A stretch of DNA of 64,000 bases from Ollibium composti (lineage in GTDB: Bacteria; Pseudomonadota; Alphaproteobacteria; Rhizobiales; Rhizobiaceae). The stretch lies in contig NZ_SSNY01000006.1 of assembly GCF_004801285.1 (NCBI RefSeq), positions 124,001 to 188,000 of the forward strand, in the 5' to 3' direction. The notes under the pieces are model-generated. The model was given only the letters and a program-made list of their open reading frames with translations, searched no databases and was not told where the DNA came from. Positions 1 to 8,353 of the stretch are shown here, piece after piece. The stretch's first letter is position 1. Every line of letters begins with the position of its first letter. A program made the translations under genes and the position numbers.

Positions 1-512
1 GCAACGCTGTCTTCGATGACAACGCAGTCCATCGGCGCCACGCCCATCGACTGTGCCGCATGGAGGAAAAGATCCGGGAACGGTTTCGCCCGGCCGACCA
101 TCGTGGCGGAATACATGGCGTGCTCGAACAGCGGCAGTAGGCCGGTGGCGCCGAGCGTGATGTGCATCTTCGTCACCCGCGCCGAGGAGGCGACGCAATA
201 GGGGATGCCGGCGGTGCGCACGGTATCGATGAAGGTGCGCACATGCGGCACGGCCTCGACCCGGCCGCCGAGGAGTTCCGGCAGGCCGGCGTTCCAGCGC
301 TCGACGAAATCGGCGCCGAGGCTGGCGCCGGCGGCCTCCACCTCCTGCTGCACGGACACCATGGAGCGGCCGGAGAAATATTTGCGGCAATGCTCGAAGG
401 TGACCGGATAGCCGGCCTCGGTCAGCCAGGCGGCCAGCCGCTCGTTGGCGATGTTCTCGGTGTCGACCAGCACGCCGTCGCAGTCGAAGATCACCAGCTT
501 CGGCGCTGCCAT
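1..512 (-). CDS. HAD-family phosphatase, partial (C-terminus outside window)
   Basis: The minus strand starts with an ATG at 510-512 and stays open to the window edge. The N-terminus MAAPKLVIFDCDGVLVDT carries HAD motif I (Asp10 and Asp12), followed by a cap region typical of beta-phosphoglucomutase-like phosphatases. A second motif, VASSAR, and a Lys-containing AKPFPD stretch (motif III) are also visible. HAD enzymes of this type dephosphorylate small sugar or organic phosphates in the cytoplasm; the substrate cannot be read here. The start lies 2 bases after the dut stop on the same strand, so the two are probably co-transcribed. Confidence 0.85.
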   Translation of the reverse strand, partial: MAAPKLVIFDCDGVLVDTENIANERLAAWLTEAGYPVTFEHCRKYFSGRSMVSVQQEVEAAGASLGADFVERWNAGLPELLGGRVEAVPHVRTFIDTVRTAGIPYCVASSARVTKMHITLGATGLLPLFEHAMYSATMVGRAKPFPDLFLHAAQSMGVAPMDCVVIEDSV

Positions 513-514
513 GC

Positions 515-997
515 TCACGCCGTCCCGGTCGAGCCGAAGCCGCCGGCGCCTCGCGCGGTGCCGTTGGCGAGGCTGCGTTCCTCGACCCGGATCTGCACGA
601 CCGGCGCAAAGATGATCTGGGCCACGCGCATGCCGCGCTCGACGGTGAAATCCTCGTCGCCGAGATTGACCAGCAGCACCTTGACCTCGCCGCGATAGTC
701 GCTGTCGACGGTGCCGGGCGTGTTGAGGCAGGTGATGCCGTGCTTCAGCGCAAGGCCCGAGCGCGGCCGGACCTGACCTTCGAGTCCCTCGGGGATTTCC
801 ATCACCAGACCGGTCGGCACCAGCACCCGACGACCCGGCAGGATCAGCAGCGGGCGATCCTCCGGTACGGCGGCGCGCAGGTCCATGCCGGCCGCACCCG
901 CGCTCTCATAGGCGGGCAGGGGCAGACCTTCGCCATGCGGCAAGCGGACGAAGCCGATCAGGGGACCGATGACGGATTGCTGGGAAGAAGCGGACAT
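515..997 (-). CDS. dut: deoxyuridine 5'-triphosphate nucleotidohydrolase (dUTPase)
   Basis: Hydrolyses dUTP to dUMP and pyrophosphate, keeping uracil out of DNA and supplying dTMP synthesis. The 160 residues contain the trimeric dUTPase motifs in order: AGMDL (36-40), RPRSGLA (77-83), GTVDSDYRG (95-103) with the catalytic Asp, and the C-terminal glycine-rich GAGGFGSTG (150-158) that closes over the nucleotide. Length is normal for the bacterial family. It sits just upstream of the HAD phosphatase gene on the same strand. Confidence 0.96.
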   Translation of the reverse strand: MSASSQQSVIGPLIGFVRLPHGEGLPLPAYESAGAAGMDLRAAVPEDRPLLILPGRRVLVPTGLVMEIPEGLEGQVRPRSGLALKHGITCLNTPGTVDSDYRGEVKVLLVNLGDEDFTVERGMRVAQIIFAPVVQIRVEERSLANGTARGAGGFGSTGTA

Positions 998-1199
998 GGC
1001 GGCGATCCTATCGGCCAGGGGACGGCGCGGGTCAATCGGCGGGCGGCCGCTTTCAACGGCTTTCTCAATACCCGTCGCGACATACCGGCAGGTTGGTCGC
1101 AGCTTGCCGGCAAAGGAGGCGGAAAAATGCCGCGTTCACGCTTTTTTACCCATGATCGGCGATTCTGGTGCAGGCGTCGCGAGCCAAGGAGAGGCGATC

Positions 1200-1994
1200 A
1201 TGTGCCGTTGGGCGGCCTATCTCGGGGAACCGGTCTTCCTGGAAGACATCGTCACCGCGCCCTGCCATTCGCTGATCGAGCAGAGCCACCACGCGCTGGA
1301 GGCGAAGACACCGACCAACGGCGACGGCTTCGGCGTCGCCTGGTACGGCGACCGGCCGGAACCCGGCCTCTACCGCGACATCCTGCCGGCATGGTCCGAC
1401 CCGAACCTGAAAAGCCTGTGCCGACAGATCAGATCTGGCCTGTTCCTGGCGCATGTGCGCGCCTCGACCGGCGGTGCCACCAGCCGCGCCAATTGCCATC
1501 CCTTCATCCTCGGCCCCTGGGCCTTCATGCACAACGGCCAGATCGGCGGCTTCGAGAAGATCCGGCGCCCGCTGGAGGCCAGCCTGACCGACGACCTCTA
1601 CGAACGGCTGGAAGGCGGCACCGATTCCGAACTTTTCTTCCTTCTCCTGTTTGCTGAGGGGTTAGAACAGGACCCGCAGGGCGCGATGGAACGCGCCACA
1701 CGGCGCGTCATCGCGGCACAACGCGGTGCCGGCATCGAGCCGTCCTTCAAGCTCACGGCAGCGCTGGCCAACGGCGAGACGCTTCACGCCGTGCGCTACA
1801 CCACGCACGCCACCGCGCCGACACTCTATGCGTCGGCCTTCGGCGAGGGCCGCTGCATCATGTCGGAACCGCTCGACCGCGACGGCTGCGACTGGCAGGC
1901 AGTGCCGCCGGGCAGCTTCGTCACGCTGAGCCGGCAAGGCATGACGGTGCGGCCGTTCGAGCCGGCAAGCGAGGACTTGGCGCTGGCCGGCTGA
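1200..1994 (+). CDS. class II glutamine amidotransferase (YafJ/EgtC-like)
   Basis: The protein begins MCRWAAYLG, so removal of Met exposes Cys2, the N-terminal nucleophile of class II amidotransferases. It also has NGDGFGVAWY near residue 40, HVRAST near 80 and HNGQI near 110, all glutaminase-domain signatures. At 264 residues it is a stand-alone domain like YafJ/EgtC; the amide substrate is unknown and no ergothioneine genes are nearby. The ATG at 1200 is preceded by GGAGAG and gives the required MC start; longer in-frame starts would bury the nucleophile. It is monocistronic, divergent from dut. Confidence 0.88.
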   Translation: MCRWAAYLGEPVFLEDIVTAPCHSLIEQSHHALEAKTPTNGDGFGVAWYGDRPEPGLYRDILPAWSDPNLKSLCRQIRSGLFLAHVRASTGGATSRANCHPFILGPWAFMHNGQIGGFEKIRRPLEASLTDDLYERLEGGTDSELFFLLLFAEGLEQDPQGAMERATRRVIAAQRGAGIEPSFKLTAALANGETLHAVRYTTHATAPTLYASAFGEGRCIMSEPLDRDGCDWQAVPPGSFVTLSRQGMTVRPFEPASEDLALAG

Positions 1995-2230
1995 CGGCGC
2001 CGCTCGCCCCCTGGCGATCCCGCCGTATCCGCCACGGCGGCGGAGCCATCCTGGCGATGTGAGACGGCTGAGCGCTCCCGTTTGCAGCGGTTGTGGCGTG
2101 CCGATCCTCGCCGGAGCCGCAGCATCGGGTTCCTTGCTGTTCCGGCTGCATCTCCCCGCCCCGGGATCTGCCGAAAAGCTCCCGTCCGCCCTTGCGCCGA
2201 TGTCGCTGACGCCTCCGTGAATTTTCATGC

Positions 2231-2258
2231 TTGACTTCAATACGTACGTACGTATTAT
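2231..2258 (+). promoter_or_regulatory. promoter with embedded TetR operator
   Basis: TTGACT (2231-2236) and TATTAT (2253-2258) are separated by 16 bp. The spacer and part of the -10 hold a perfect 18-bp palindrome, AATACGTACGTACGTATT (2239-2256). The predicted transcription start falls at about 2265-2266, on the ATG of the TetR gene. Autorepression by the adjacent TetR protein is inferred. Confidence 0.75.
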
Positions 2259-2265
2259 TCCGTTC

Positions 2266-2859
2266 ATGGCTAGACAATCGCTCCGTGAAACACTTCTCGA
2301 CGCCGGCTTCCGCACCATCTGGGACGCCGGCTACTCCGCCTCAGGCGTCCGCGACATCGTCGCGGCGGCAGGGGCAAAGCCGGGCTCCTTCACCAACCAC
2401 TTCCCGTCCAAGGAAGCGTTCGTCGGCGAGGTGCTTGACCGCTACTTCGCCTATGTCTCCGGACTGGTGGAAACGGCCCTTGCCGCCGACGGCACGCCGC
2501 CGGTGGGTCGCCTGAAGCGCTATCTCGACGTCATCACCTCGAAGCTGGAGGCCGCCGACTGGGCGCGCGGCTGCATGATCGGAAACCTCAGTCTGGAGAC
2601 CGTCGTGCACAGCGAGCCGCTGCGGCAGCAACTGGTGTCCATCTTCGAGCGCTGGCGCCAGCCCTTCGCCAACTGCATCCGCGAAGGCCAGGCGTCGGGC
2701 GAGATCGACGACCGGTTCGAAGCCGATGACCTCGCCGATTTCCTTCTGTCGTCGTGGCAGGGGGCGATGCTGCGCATGAAGGTGGAGCGCAGCCCCGAAC
2801 CGCTGGAGCGGTTCAAGAGGATCATCTTCGCAACAACATTTGGAAAGGTTCCGTCATGA
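2266..2859 (+). CDS. TetR/AcrR-family transcriptional regulator
   Basis: A 197-residue one-component repressor. An N-terminal helix-turn-helix covers about residues 8-50 (SASGVRDIVAAAGAKPGSF, then the family's NHFPSKEAF), followed by an all-helical ligand-binding domain. The chosen ATG lies just after the promoter and palindromic operator; an upstream ATG at 2227 is in frame but would put the operator inside the gene. No Shine-Dalgarno precedes 2266, suggesting a leaderless mRNA. It overlaps the haloalkane dehalogenase gene by 4 bases, so it probably controls that enzyme in response to its substrate or a related electrophile. Confidence 0.9.
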   Translation: MARQSLRETLLDAGFRTIWDAGYSASGVRDIVAAAGAKPGSFTNHFPSKEAFVGEVLDRYFAYVSGLVETALAADGTPPVGRLKRYLDVITSKLEAADWARGCMIGNLSLETVVHSEPLRQQLVSIFERWRQPFANCIREGQASGEIDDRFEADDLADFLLSSWQGAMLRMKVERSPEPLERFKRIIFATTFGKVPS

Positions 2860-3767
2860 GTGCCGACCAGACTTTGAAGCAGCAGCGCCACGAGATCGAC
2901 GTACTCGATTCGACGATGAGCTACGTCGAGGCGGGCGGAGACGGGCCGACCGTCCTGTTCCTGCACGGCAACCCGACCTCGTCCTACATCTGGCGCAACA
3001 TCATTCCCCACGTCGCACCGGTCGGCCGCTGCATCGCGCCCGACCTGATCGGCTACGGGCAGTCCGGCAAGCCCGACATCGCCTACCGTTTCTTCGACCA
3101 GGTGCGCTATCTCGACGCCTTCATCGAAAAGCTGGGCATCGGCGACATGGTGCTGGTGGCGCAGGATTGGGGCACGGCGCTCGCCTTTCACCTGGCGTCG
3201 CGGCGGCCGCACCGCATTCTCGGCCTCGCCTTCATGGAATTCATCCGGCCCTTCGACCGCTGGGAGGATTTTCACCAGCGCGACGAGGCGCGCGCCTTGT
3301 TCAAGGCGTTCCGCACGCCCGGCCAAGGCGAAAAGCTCGTTCTCGAGGACAATATCTTCATCGAGCGGGTGCTGCCCGCCTCGGTGATGCGCAAGATGAG
3401 CGCCGAGGAGATGGACGCCTACCGTGCGCCCTTCCCGACGCCGGCCTCGCGCAAGCCGATCCTGAGCATGCCCAACGAAATGCCGATCGGAAGCCTGCCC
3501 GCCGATGTCGCGGCCATCAGCGCGCACGACCACCGGGCGCTCCGCCTTTCAACCTACCCGAAAATCCTGTTCCACGGAGAGCCCGGCGCGCTGGTTTCGC
3601 CCGCCGCAGCCAACGCTTTCGCGGCCACCCTGACCGACTGCAAGGTGATAAACCTCGGCCCCGGCGCGCACTACCTGCAGGAAGACCATCCCGACGCGAT
3701 CGGCGCCGCCCTGCGCGACTGGGTCCCGGCAATTGCCGCGAGGGAGCACAAAGCCGCGGTGGCCTGA
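2856..3767 (+). CDS. haloalkane dehalogenase (HLD subfamily II type)
   Basis: An alpha/beta hydrolase of 303 residues that would cleave carbon-halogen bonds hydrolytically. The whole HLD-II catalytic set is visible: halide-binding Asn39 (HGNPTSSY), nucleophile Asp104 with halide-binding Trp105 (QDWG), acid Glu128 (FMEFI) and His272 (GAHYLQEDHPD). These match the LinB/DhaA pattern. It overlaps the upstream TetR gene (ATGA), so the two form an operon. No halocarboxylate or other haloalkane-degradation genes are nearby, so the natural substrate is open. Assignment to HLD-II comes from motif comparison by eye. Confidence 0.9.
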   Translation: MSADQTLKQQRHEIDVLDSTMSYVEAGGDGPTVLFLHGNPTSSYIWRNIIPHVAPVGRCIAPDLIGYGQSGKPDIAYRFFDQVRYLDAFIEKLGIGDMVLVAQDWGTALAFHLASRRPHRILGLAFMEFIRPFDRWEDFHQRDEARALFKAFRTPGQGEKLVLEDNIFIERVLPASVMRKMSAEEMDAYRAPFPTPASRKPILSMPNEMPIGSLPADVAAISAHDHRALRLSTYPKILFHGEPGALVSPAAANAFAATLTDCKVINLGPGAHYLQEDHPDAIGAALRDWVPAIAAREHKAAVA

Positions 3768-3864
3768 GGCAAAAGCTGCGCTGACACCGAACGTTGGCCG
3801 GCGGCCGCCATAGGCGCGGCTGCCGGTCCCTCAGGTGCAATTATCGTCGCGTCGTCCCGGTTCG

Positions 3865-4347
3865 TCATGTCCGAGCAAACAGACCAGCAAACCGGCTGAG
3901 ATAGAGCGGCCAGCCCTGATCACCGGCAACGCCGTCGCGCTCGCTTTCCCAGCCCATACCGTGGCGGTCGAGGTTGCGATGCTCGATCTCGACGCGCGTT
4001 CTGCTCGGCGTCTCGGCGGTGAAGCGCACTTCCCATTCGCTCGTCTTGTCGGGGTCCATCTCGATCTGCCAGCGCGGGCTGATGTCCCAGCTCAACAGCA
4101 GGCGGGTGGGTGGTTCATAGGCCAGCACGCGCGCCCAGCGGCATTCGCTGCCGTCGGCGCCGCGGTCGTAGATATGGCCACCGACGTGCCGCTCGAAGAC
4201 CGTCTCGGCGATCGGCACGGCAAGCAGGTTGTGCTCGGGCGGCTTGAAGCTGCCGAAGTCCTCGGTGAAAACCTTGAAGGCTCGCTCGATCGGCGCTTCG
4301 ACGACGACGGACTGCCTCACGGTTGCGATGGGCACATGCGTGTTCAT
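3865..4347 (-). CDS. SRPBCC/AHSA1-family protein
   Basis: A 160-residue START-like helix-grip protein with the typical opening VVVEAPIERAFKVFTEDFGSF and a C-terminal GMGWESERDGVAGDQGW that would form the long closing helix. The family binds hydrophobic ligands; no catalytic residues can be assigned. Its ATG overlaps the stop of the ArsR gene by 4 bases. ArsR plus AHSA1 is a recurrent pair in which the regulator controls the SRPBCC gene. Function beyond that is unknown. Confidence 0.85.
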   Translation of the reverse strand: MNTHVPIATVRQSVVVEAPIERAFKVFTEDFGSFKPPEHNLLAVPIAETVFERHVGGHIYDRGADGSECRWARVLAYEPPTRLLLSWDISPRWQIEMDPDKTSEWEVRFTAETPSRTRVEIEHRNLDRHGMGWESERDGVAGDQGWPLYLSRFAGLFART

Positions 4348-4676
4348 GTCTGCTCCTCTTGCGGTTGCCGTTCGCCGGGCTGCTCCACGGCGATCTTGTA
4401 GGCCGCCAGCGTCCGGCTCCAGAACCGATCGAGCCAGGCCCGCATCTGGCCAAGGCCCTCCGGGTCGATCTGGTAGACGTTGGAAGCCCCCCGGGGCTCG
4501 GCGCGGACCAGCCGGGATTCGCGCAAGACCTTGAGATGCTGGGAAACGGCCGATTGCGAAACCGTCATCGCCCGCGTGATCTCCGCCACCGACCGGGGCT
4601 TCTCGGCGACAAGCTCGAAAATCTGCCTGCGGGTCGGATCGCCGAGTGCGGTGAGTTGTGCACTGCTATTAGCCAT
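4344..4676 (-). CDS. ArsR-family winged-helix regulator
   Basis: A 110-residue protein with the ArsR winged helix: a helix-turn-helix around residues 30-55 (AEITRAMTVSQSAVSQHLKVL), then the wing (LVRAEPRGASNVYQID). No metal-binding cysteine cluster such as ELCVCDL is present, so it is not a classical metal sensor. It forms an operon with the SRPBCC gene and probably represses itself through the palindrome immediately upstream. The start codon lies about six bases after the -10 element, so the transcript may be leaderless. Confidence 0.88.
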   Translation of the reverse strand: MANSSAQLTALGDPTRRQIFELVAEKPRSVAEITRAMTVSQSAVSQHLKVLRESRLVRAEPRGASNVYQIDPEGLGQMRAWLDRFWSRTLAAYKIAVEQPGERQPQEEQT

Positions 4677-4681
4677 AGCTT

Positions 4682-4711
4682 ATCATAAGTAAAGACTTAT
4701 GCCATTGTCAA
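4682..4711 (-). promoter_or_regulatory. ArsR promoter and operator
   Basis: On the minus strand TTGACA (4706-4711) and TATGAT (4682-4687) are 18 bp apart. The spacer holds the inverted repeat CATAAGT-N4-ACTTATG (4684-4701), overlapping the -10. Position and symmetry suggest an autoregulatory ArsR site. There is no room for a Shine-Dalgarno sequence before the ATG at 4676. Confidence 0.7.
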
Positions 4712-4794
4712 GCTGGCGGAGCCGACGGCCGAAAATTCCTGTTCGACAGGCCAGCGCCCCGCCGCTATAAGCCGCGCGACAACGGATTCCTCAC

Positions 4795-6384
4795 ATGGCC
4801 GAGACGATTTCCCAGGCGGTTTCGCGCCGCCGCACCTTCGCGATCATCGCCCACCCCGACGCCGGCAAGACGACGCTGACGGAAAAGCTGCTCCTGTTCG
4901 GCGGCGCCATCCAGCTCGCAGGCGAGGTCAAGGCCAAGAAGGATCGCATCCAGACGCGCTCCGACTGGATGAAGATCGAGCGCGAGCGCGGCATCTCGGT
5001 CGTCACCTCGGTGATGACCTTCGAGTATGGCGACAACGTCTTCAACCTGCTCGACACGCCCGGCCACGAGGACTTCGCCGACGACACCTACCGCACGCTG
5101 TCGGCGGTGGACTCGGCCGTCATGGTCATCGACGCCGCCAAGGGCATCGAGCCGCGCACGCTGAAGCTGTTCGAGGTGTGCCGGCTGCGCGACATCCCGA
5201 TCGTCACCTTCGTCAACAAGATGGACCGCGAGGCGCGCAACACCTTCGAGATCCTCGACGAGATCGAACAGAAGCTGGCGCTCGACACCGCGCCGATCAC
5301 CTGGCCGATCGGCCAGGGCAAGACCTTTTCGGGCACCTACCACCTGGCCGACAACGCCGTGCGGCGGTCCGACACGGAGACCGGGCGCACGCCGGTCAAC
5401 GGGCCGGATTCCAACCGCGTCGCCGGCCTGCTGCCCGACAACGAGCGGCCGACCTTCATCGAGGAACTGGAGCTGGCGCGGGAAGCCTGCCGACCTTTCG
5501 ACCTTGATGCCTTCCGCGAAGGCCACCTGACGCCGGTCTACTTCGGCTCGGCGCTGAGGAATTTCGGCGTCCGCGACCTGATCGAGGGGCTCGGCGCCTT
5601 CGCCCCGCCGCCGCGTGACCAGGAAGCCGACACGCGCACGGTGCATGCGACCGAGCCGGGCATGAGTGCCTTCGTCTTCAAGATCCAGGCCAATATGGAC
5701 CCCAACCACCGCGACCGCATCGCCTTCGTGCGCGTCTGCTCCGGCACGCTGGAGCGCGGCATGAAGGCGAAGCTGGTGCGCACCGGCAAGCCGATGAGCC
5801 TTTCGGCGCCGCAATTCTTCTTCGCCCGCTCGCGCGTCACCGCCGACGAGGCCTATGCCGGCGACGTTGTCGGCATTCCCAACCACGGCACATTGCGCAT
5901 CGGCGACACGTTGACCGAGGGCGAGGAAATCCTGTTCCGCGGCGTGCCGAACTTCGCCCCCGAAATCCTGCGCCGCGTGCGTCTCGGCGACGCCATGAAG
6001 GCCAAGAAACTGAAGGAAGCCTTGCAGCAGATGGCTGAGGAGGGCGTCGTCCAGCTCTTCCAGCCGGAGGACGGTTCGCCGGCCATTGTCGGCGTCGTCG
6101 GCGCTCTGCAGCTCGACGTTTTGAAGGAGCGGCTTTCCGTCGAATACGGCCTGCCGGTGGACTTCGAAATGTCGCGCTTTTCCGTCTGCCGCTGGATCTC
6201 GGCCGACGAGCGTGCGGAACTCACCCGCTTCGTCGAGGGGCATCGCGGCGACATCGCCCGCGACCTCGACGGCGATCCGGTCTTCCTGGCCCAGCACGAG
6301 TTCTCGCTCAACTACGAGGCCGAACGCTGGAAGGCCATCCGCTTCGCCGCGATCAAGGACTACCAGGTGCGGGAAGCGGCGTAG
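4795..6384 (+). CDS. prfC: peptide chain release factor 3
   Basis: A translational GTPase that recycles RF1/RF2 from the ribosome after peptide release. The 529 residues match the usual RF3 length. It has a P-loop HPDAGKTT (about 19-26), switch region RGISVVTSV, DTPGHEDF (G3) and NKMD (G4), followed by the RF3-type domains II and III without the EF-G domain IV. The ATG at 4795 gives the standard MAETISQAVSRRRTFAIIAHP start. It stands alone between the divergent ArsR operon and the TRAP transporter. Confidence 0.96.
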   Translation: MAETISQAVSRRRTFAIIAHPDAGKTTLTEKLLLFGGAIQLAGEVKAKKDRIQTRSDWMKIERERGISVVTSVMTFEYGDNVFNLLDTPGHEDFADDTYRTLSAVDSAVMVIDAAKGIEPRTLKLFEVCRLRDIPIVTFVNKMDREARNTFEILDEIEQKLALDTAPITWPIGQGKTFSGTYHLADNAVRRSDTETGRTPVNGPDSNRVAGLLPDNERPTFIEELELAREACRPFDLDAFREGHLTPVYFGSALRNFGVRDLIEGLGAFAPPPRDQEADTRTVHATEPGMSAFVFKIQANMDPNHRDRIAFVRVCSGTLERGMKAKLVRTGKPMSLSAPQFFFARSRVTADEAYAGDVVGIPNHGTLRIGDTLTEGEEILFRGVPNFAPEILRRVRLGDAMKAKKLKEALQQMAEEGVVQLFQPEDGSPAIVGVVGALQLDVLKERLSVEYGLPVDFEMSRFSVCRWISADERAELTRFVEGHRGDIARDLDGDPVFLAQHEFSLNYEAERWKAIRFAAIKDYQVREAA

Positions 6385-6681
6385 CCGATCCCGCGCCTTG
6401 ACAGCGCCGACCAGCTAAAATTAACGTGTGAAGCAAGGTGCAAACTGTCATCGGAGGACGACGAGATCGCTCCGGGTTGCCGGCGGGGGTCGTCTGTGGC
6501 ACCAAACGACGCTCGAAGCCGCAAGCCATGCCGGTTGATCGTCCGGAAAGGATGATGCAGGCTGCTTGAACGGTGGCAGCCGTCGAGGGAGGACAACCGG
6601 GCAACCGGCCAACAAAACCCGGCGCTTCGTCCGGGTTATCAACGAAATGGCGGCGCCTTGCCGTTTTCCAGGGAGGAAACC
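6385..6681. other. intergenic region between prfC and the TRAP operon
   Basis: No convincing gene is present. A TTGACA at 6398-6403 has no good -10 partner. An inverted repeat AACCCGG/CCGGGTT (6616-6622 and 6631-6637, loop of 8) lies about 45 bases before the transporter start and lacks a T-run, so it is more likely a leader structure than a terminator. Confidence 0.4.
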
Positions 6682-7737
6682 ATGACACTATCTCGCCGCA
6701 GCTTCGTGAAAACCACCGGCGCGCTTCTGGCTGCGCCCGCTCTGCTCAAGAGCGGCATCGCCCGCGCGCAGGATACGGTGACGCTCAAGCTGCACCATTT
6801 CCTGCCGCCGGTCTCCAACGTGCACGCCCGCCTTCTGACGCCCTGGGCGAAATCGATCGAGGACGAGAGCCAGGGCAGACTGAAGGTCCAGATTTTCCCG
6901 GCCATGCAGCTCGGCGGCAAGCCGCCGCAGCTCTACGACCAGGCGGCCAACGGCGTCGTCGACATCGTCTGGACTCTGCCCGGCAACACGCCCGGCCGCT
7001 TCCCCTCCACCGAGGTGTTCGAGCTGCCTTTCGTGGCAGCGGCCGAGGCCAAGGCCAATGCGCCGGCCTGCCAGGAATTCGGCGAGACGCATATCGCCAA
7101 GGAGACGGCCGACACCAAGATCCTGTGCTTCTGGGCGCATGACGCCGGCCTGATTCACACCAACAAGGAAATCAAGACGAAGGAAGACCTTGCCGGATTG
7201 AAGCTGCGTAACCCGACGCGGCTGGCCGGCGAGGCGCTGACGGCGCTTGGCGCCACCTCGGTCGGCATGCCGGTGCCGCAGGTGCCCGAGGCGCTGGCGC
7301 AGCGCGCCATCGACGGCTGCGTCATTCCGTGGGAGGTGGTGCCTTCGGTCAAGGTGGACGAGCTGACCAAGTTCCACACCGCCATCCCCGGCTCGCCGAC
7401 GCTCTATACGACGACCTTCTTCCTGGCGATGAACAAGGGCAGCTACGAGCGCCTGTCGGACGACCAGCGCGGCGTCCTCGACAAGCTGAGCGGCATGCAT
7501 TTCGCCAACCTCGCCGGTGAAATGTGGGACACTGTCGGCAAGGAAGTGGGCGACAAGATCAAGGCCGACGGCAAGGGTGTCGTCTCCTCGATTTCCGAGG
7601 AAGAGAAAGCCCGTTGGATCGAGGCCACCAAGCCGGTGCACATCAAATGGGTCGAGGACGTCAAGGCCAAGGGGCTCGACGGCGACGCACTGATCAAGAC
7701 CGCGCAGGAACTGATCGCGAAATACGGCAAGGCGTGA
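6682..7737 (+). CDS. TRAP transporter solute-binding protein (DctP family)
   Basis: Periplasmic receptor of a tripartite ATP-independent transporter. The N-terminus LSRRSFVKTTGA with a following hydrophobic stretch and AQD is a twin-arginine signal, implying export in a folded state. The mature domain begins VTLKLHHFLPPVSNVHAR and contains KLRNPTRLAGEAL, the region bearing the conserved arginine that binds a substrate carboxylate in this family. The ATG at 6682 follows GGGAGGAAA; it was preferred to 6658. The total is 351 residues. Substrate is probably an organic acid, but no adjacent enzyme identifies it. Confidence 0.92.
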   Translation: MTLSRRSFVKTTGALLAAPALLKSGIARAQDTVTLKLHHFLPPVSNVHARLLTPWAKSIEDESQGRLKVQIFPAMQLGGKPPQLYDQAANGVVDIVWTLPGNTPGRFPSTEVFELPFVAAAEAKANAPACQEFGETHIAKETADTKILCFWAHDAGLIHTNKEIKTKEDLAGLKLRNPTRLAGEALTALGATSVGMPVPQVPEALAQRAIDGCVIPWEVVPSVKVDELTKFHTAIPGSPTLYTTTFFLAMNKGSYERLSDDQRGVLDKLSGMHFANLAGEMWDTVGKEVGDKIKADGKGVVSSISEEEKARWIEATKPVHIKWVEDVKAKGLDGDALIKTAQELIAKYGKA

Positions 7738-7810
7738 CGAACAGCGTGACGGCGCGCCAAACCGGGCGGCGGCGATGCCGTCCTGAGCGCCAGGCGGCAG
7801 GGGGTTGACC

Positions 7811-8353
7811 ATGGAAACACCGGCACCCCCTGACAGCGCGCCAGACGTGCGGTGGATCGACCGGCTGGCCGCCGCGCTTGCGGTGGCCGGCGGCACGCTG
7901 ACATGCCTCGCCGCCGCGCTGGTGACGGTCAGCGTCGTTGGTCGCTGGCTGTTCAACAGTCCGATCCCGGCCGACTACGAAATGGTCGAGATCGCGGTGG
8001 GCGTGTCCGTCTTCGCCTTCCTCGGCCAGACGCAAGCGCGCAGCGGCCACATCGCCGTCGATACCTTCACGCTCAAGCTGCCGGCCAGGGTGAACGCGAC
8101 GATAGACGGCGTCTGGGATCTGGTGCTGGCGGCGTTCCTCGGCTTCTTCGCCTGGGGCCTGTTCGCCGGCGGCATGGATGCGCGCACGAACGGGCTAACG
8201 CTGATCCAGCTTCCGTGGCCAGTGTGGCCGGTCTACCTGCTGTGCTCCGTGCTTGCCGGGCTCGCCTGCGTGATCGCGGTGGCGACGGCGATCCTGAAAA
8301 TCATCCACCGGCTCCCGCCCGCGGTGCATACATCGTCGGAGGTGCGCGAATGA
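7811..8353 (+). CDS. TRAP transporter small permease (DctQ family)
   Basis: A 180-residue inner-membrane protein with four predicted helices (about residues 20-45, 60-75, 100-120 and 140-165). It has the DctQ-type segment VGRWLFNSPIPADYEMVEIAVGVS and the GHIAVD motif. It connects the receptor with the large permease. The ATG at 7811 is preferred over a TTG two codons upstream. It overlaps the DctM gene by 4 bases, so the two are translationally coupled. Confidence 0.9.
   Translation: METPAPPDSAPDVRWIDRLAAALAVAGGTLTCLAAALVTVSVVGRWLFNSPIPADYEMVEIAVGVSVFAFLGQTQARSGHIAVDTFTLKLPARVNATIDGVWDLVLAAFLGFFAWGLFAGGMDARTNGLTLIQLPWPVWPVYLLCSVLAGLACVIAVATAILKIIHRLPPAVHTSSEVRE

Noticed and set aside
4765-6311. 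Long minus-strand frames opposite prfC and similar frames opposite most genes
   Set aside because: They are complements of real genes in GC-rich DNA, with biased composition (Arg, Gly, His, Asp) and no domain signatures.
6398-6426. Sigma-70 promoter for the TRAP operon starting at TTGACA 6398
   Set aside because: No acceptable -10 lies at 16-18 bp, and the predicted start would be over 250 bp from the gene.
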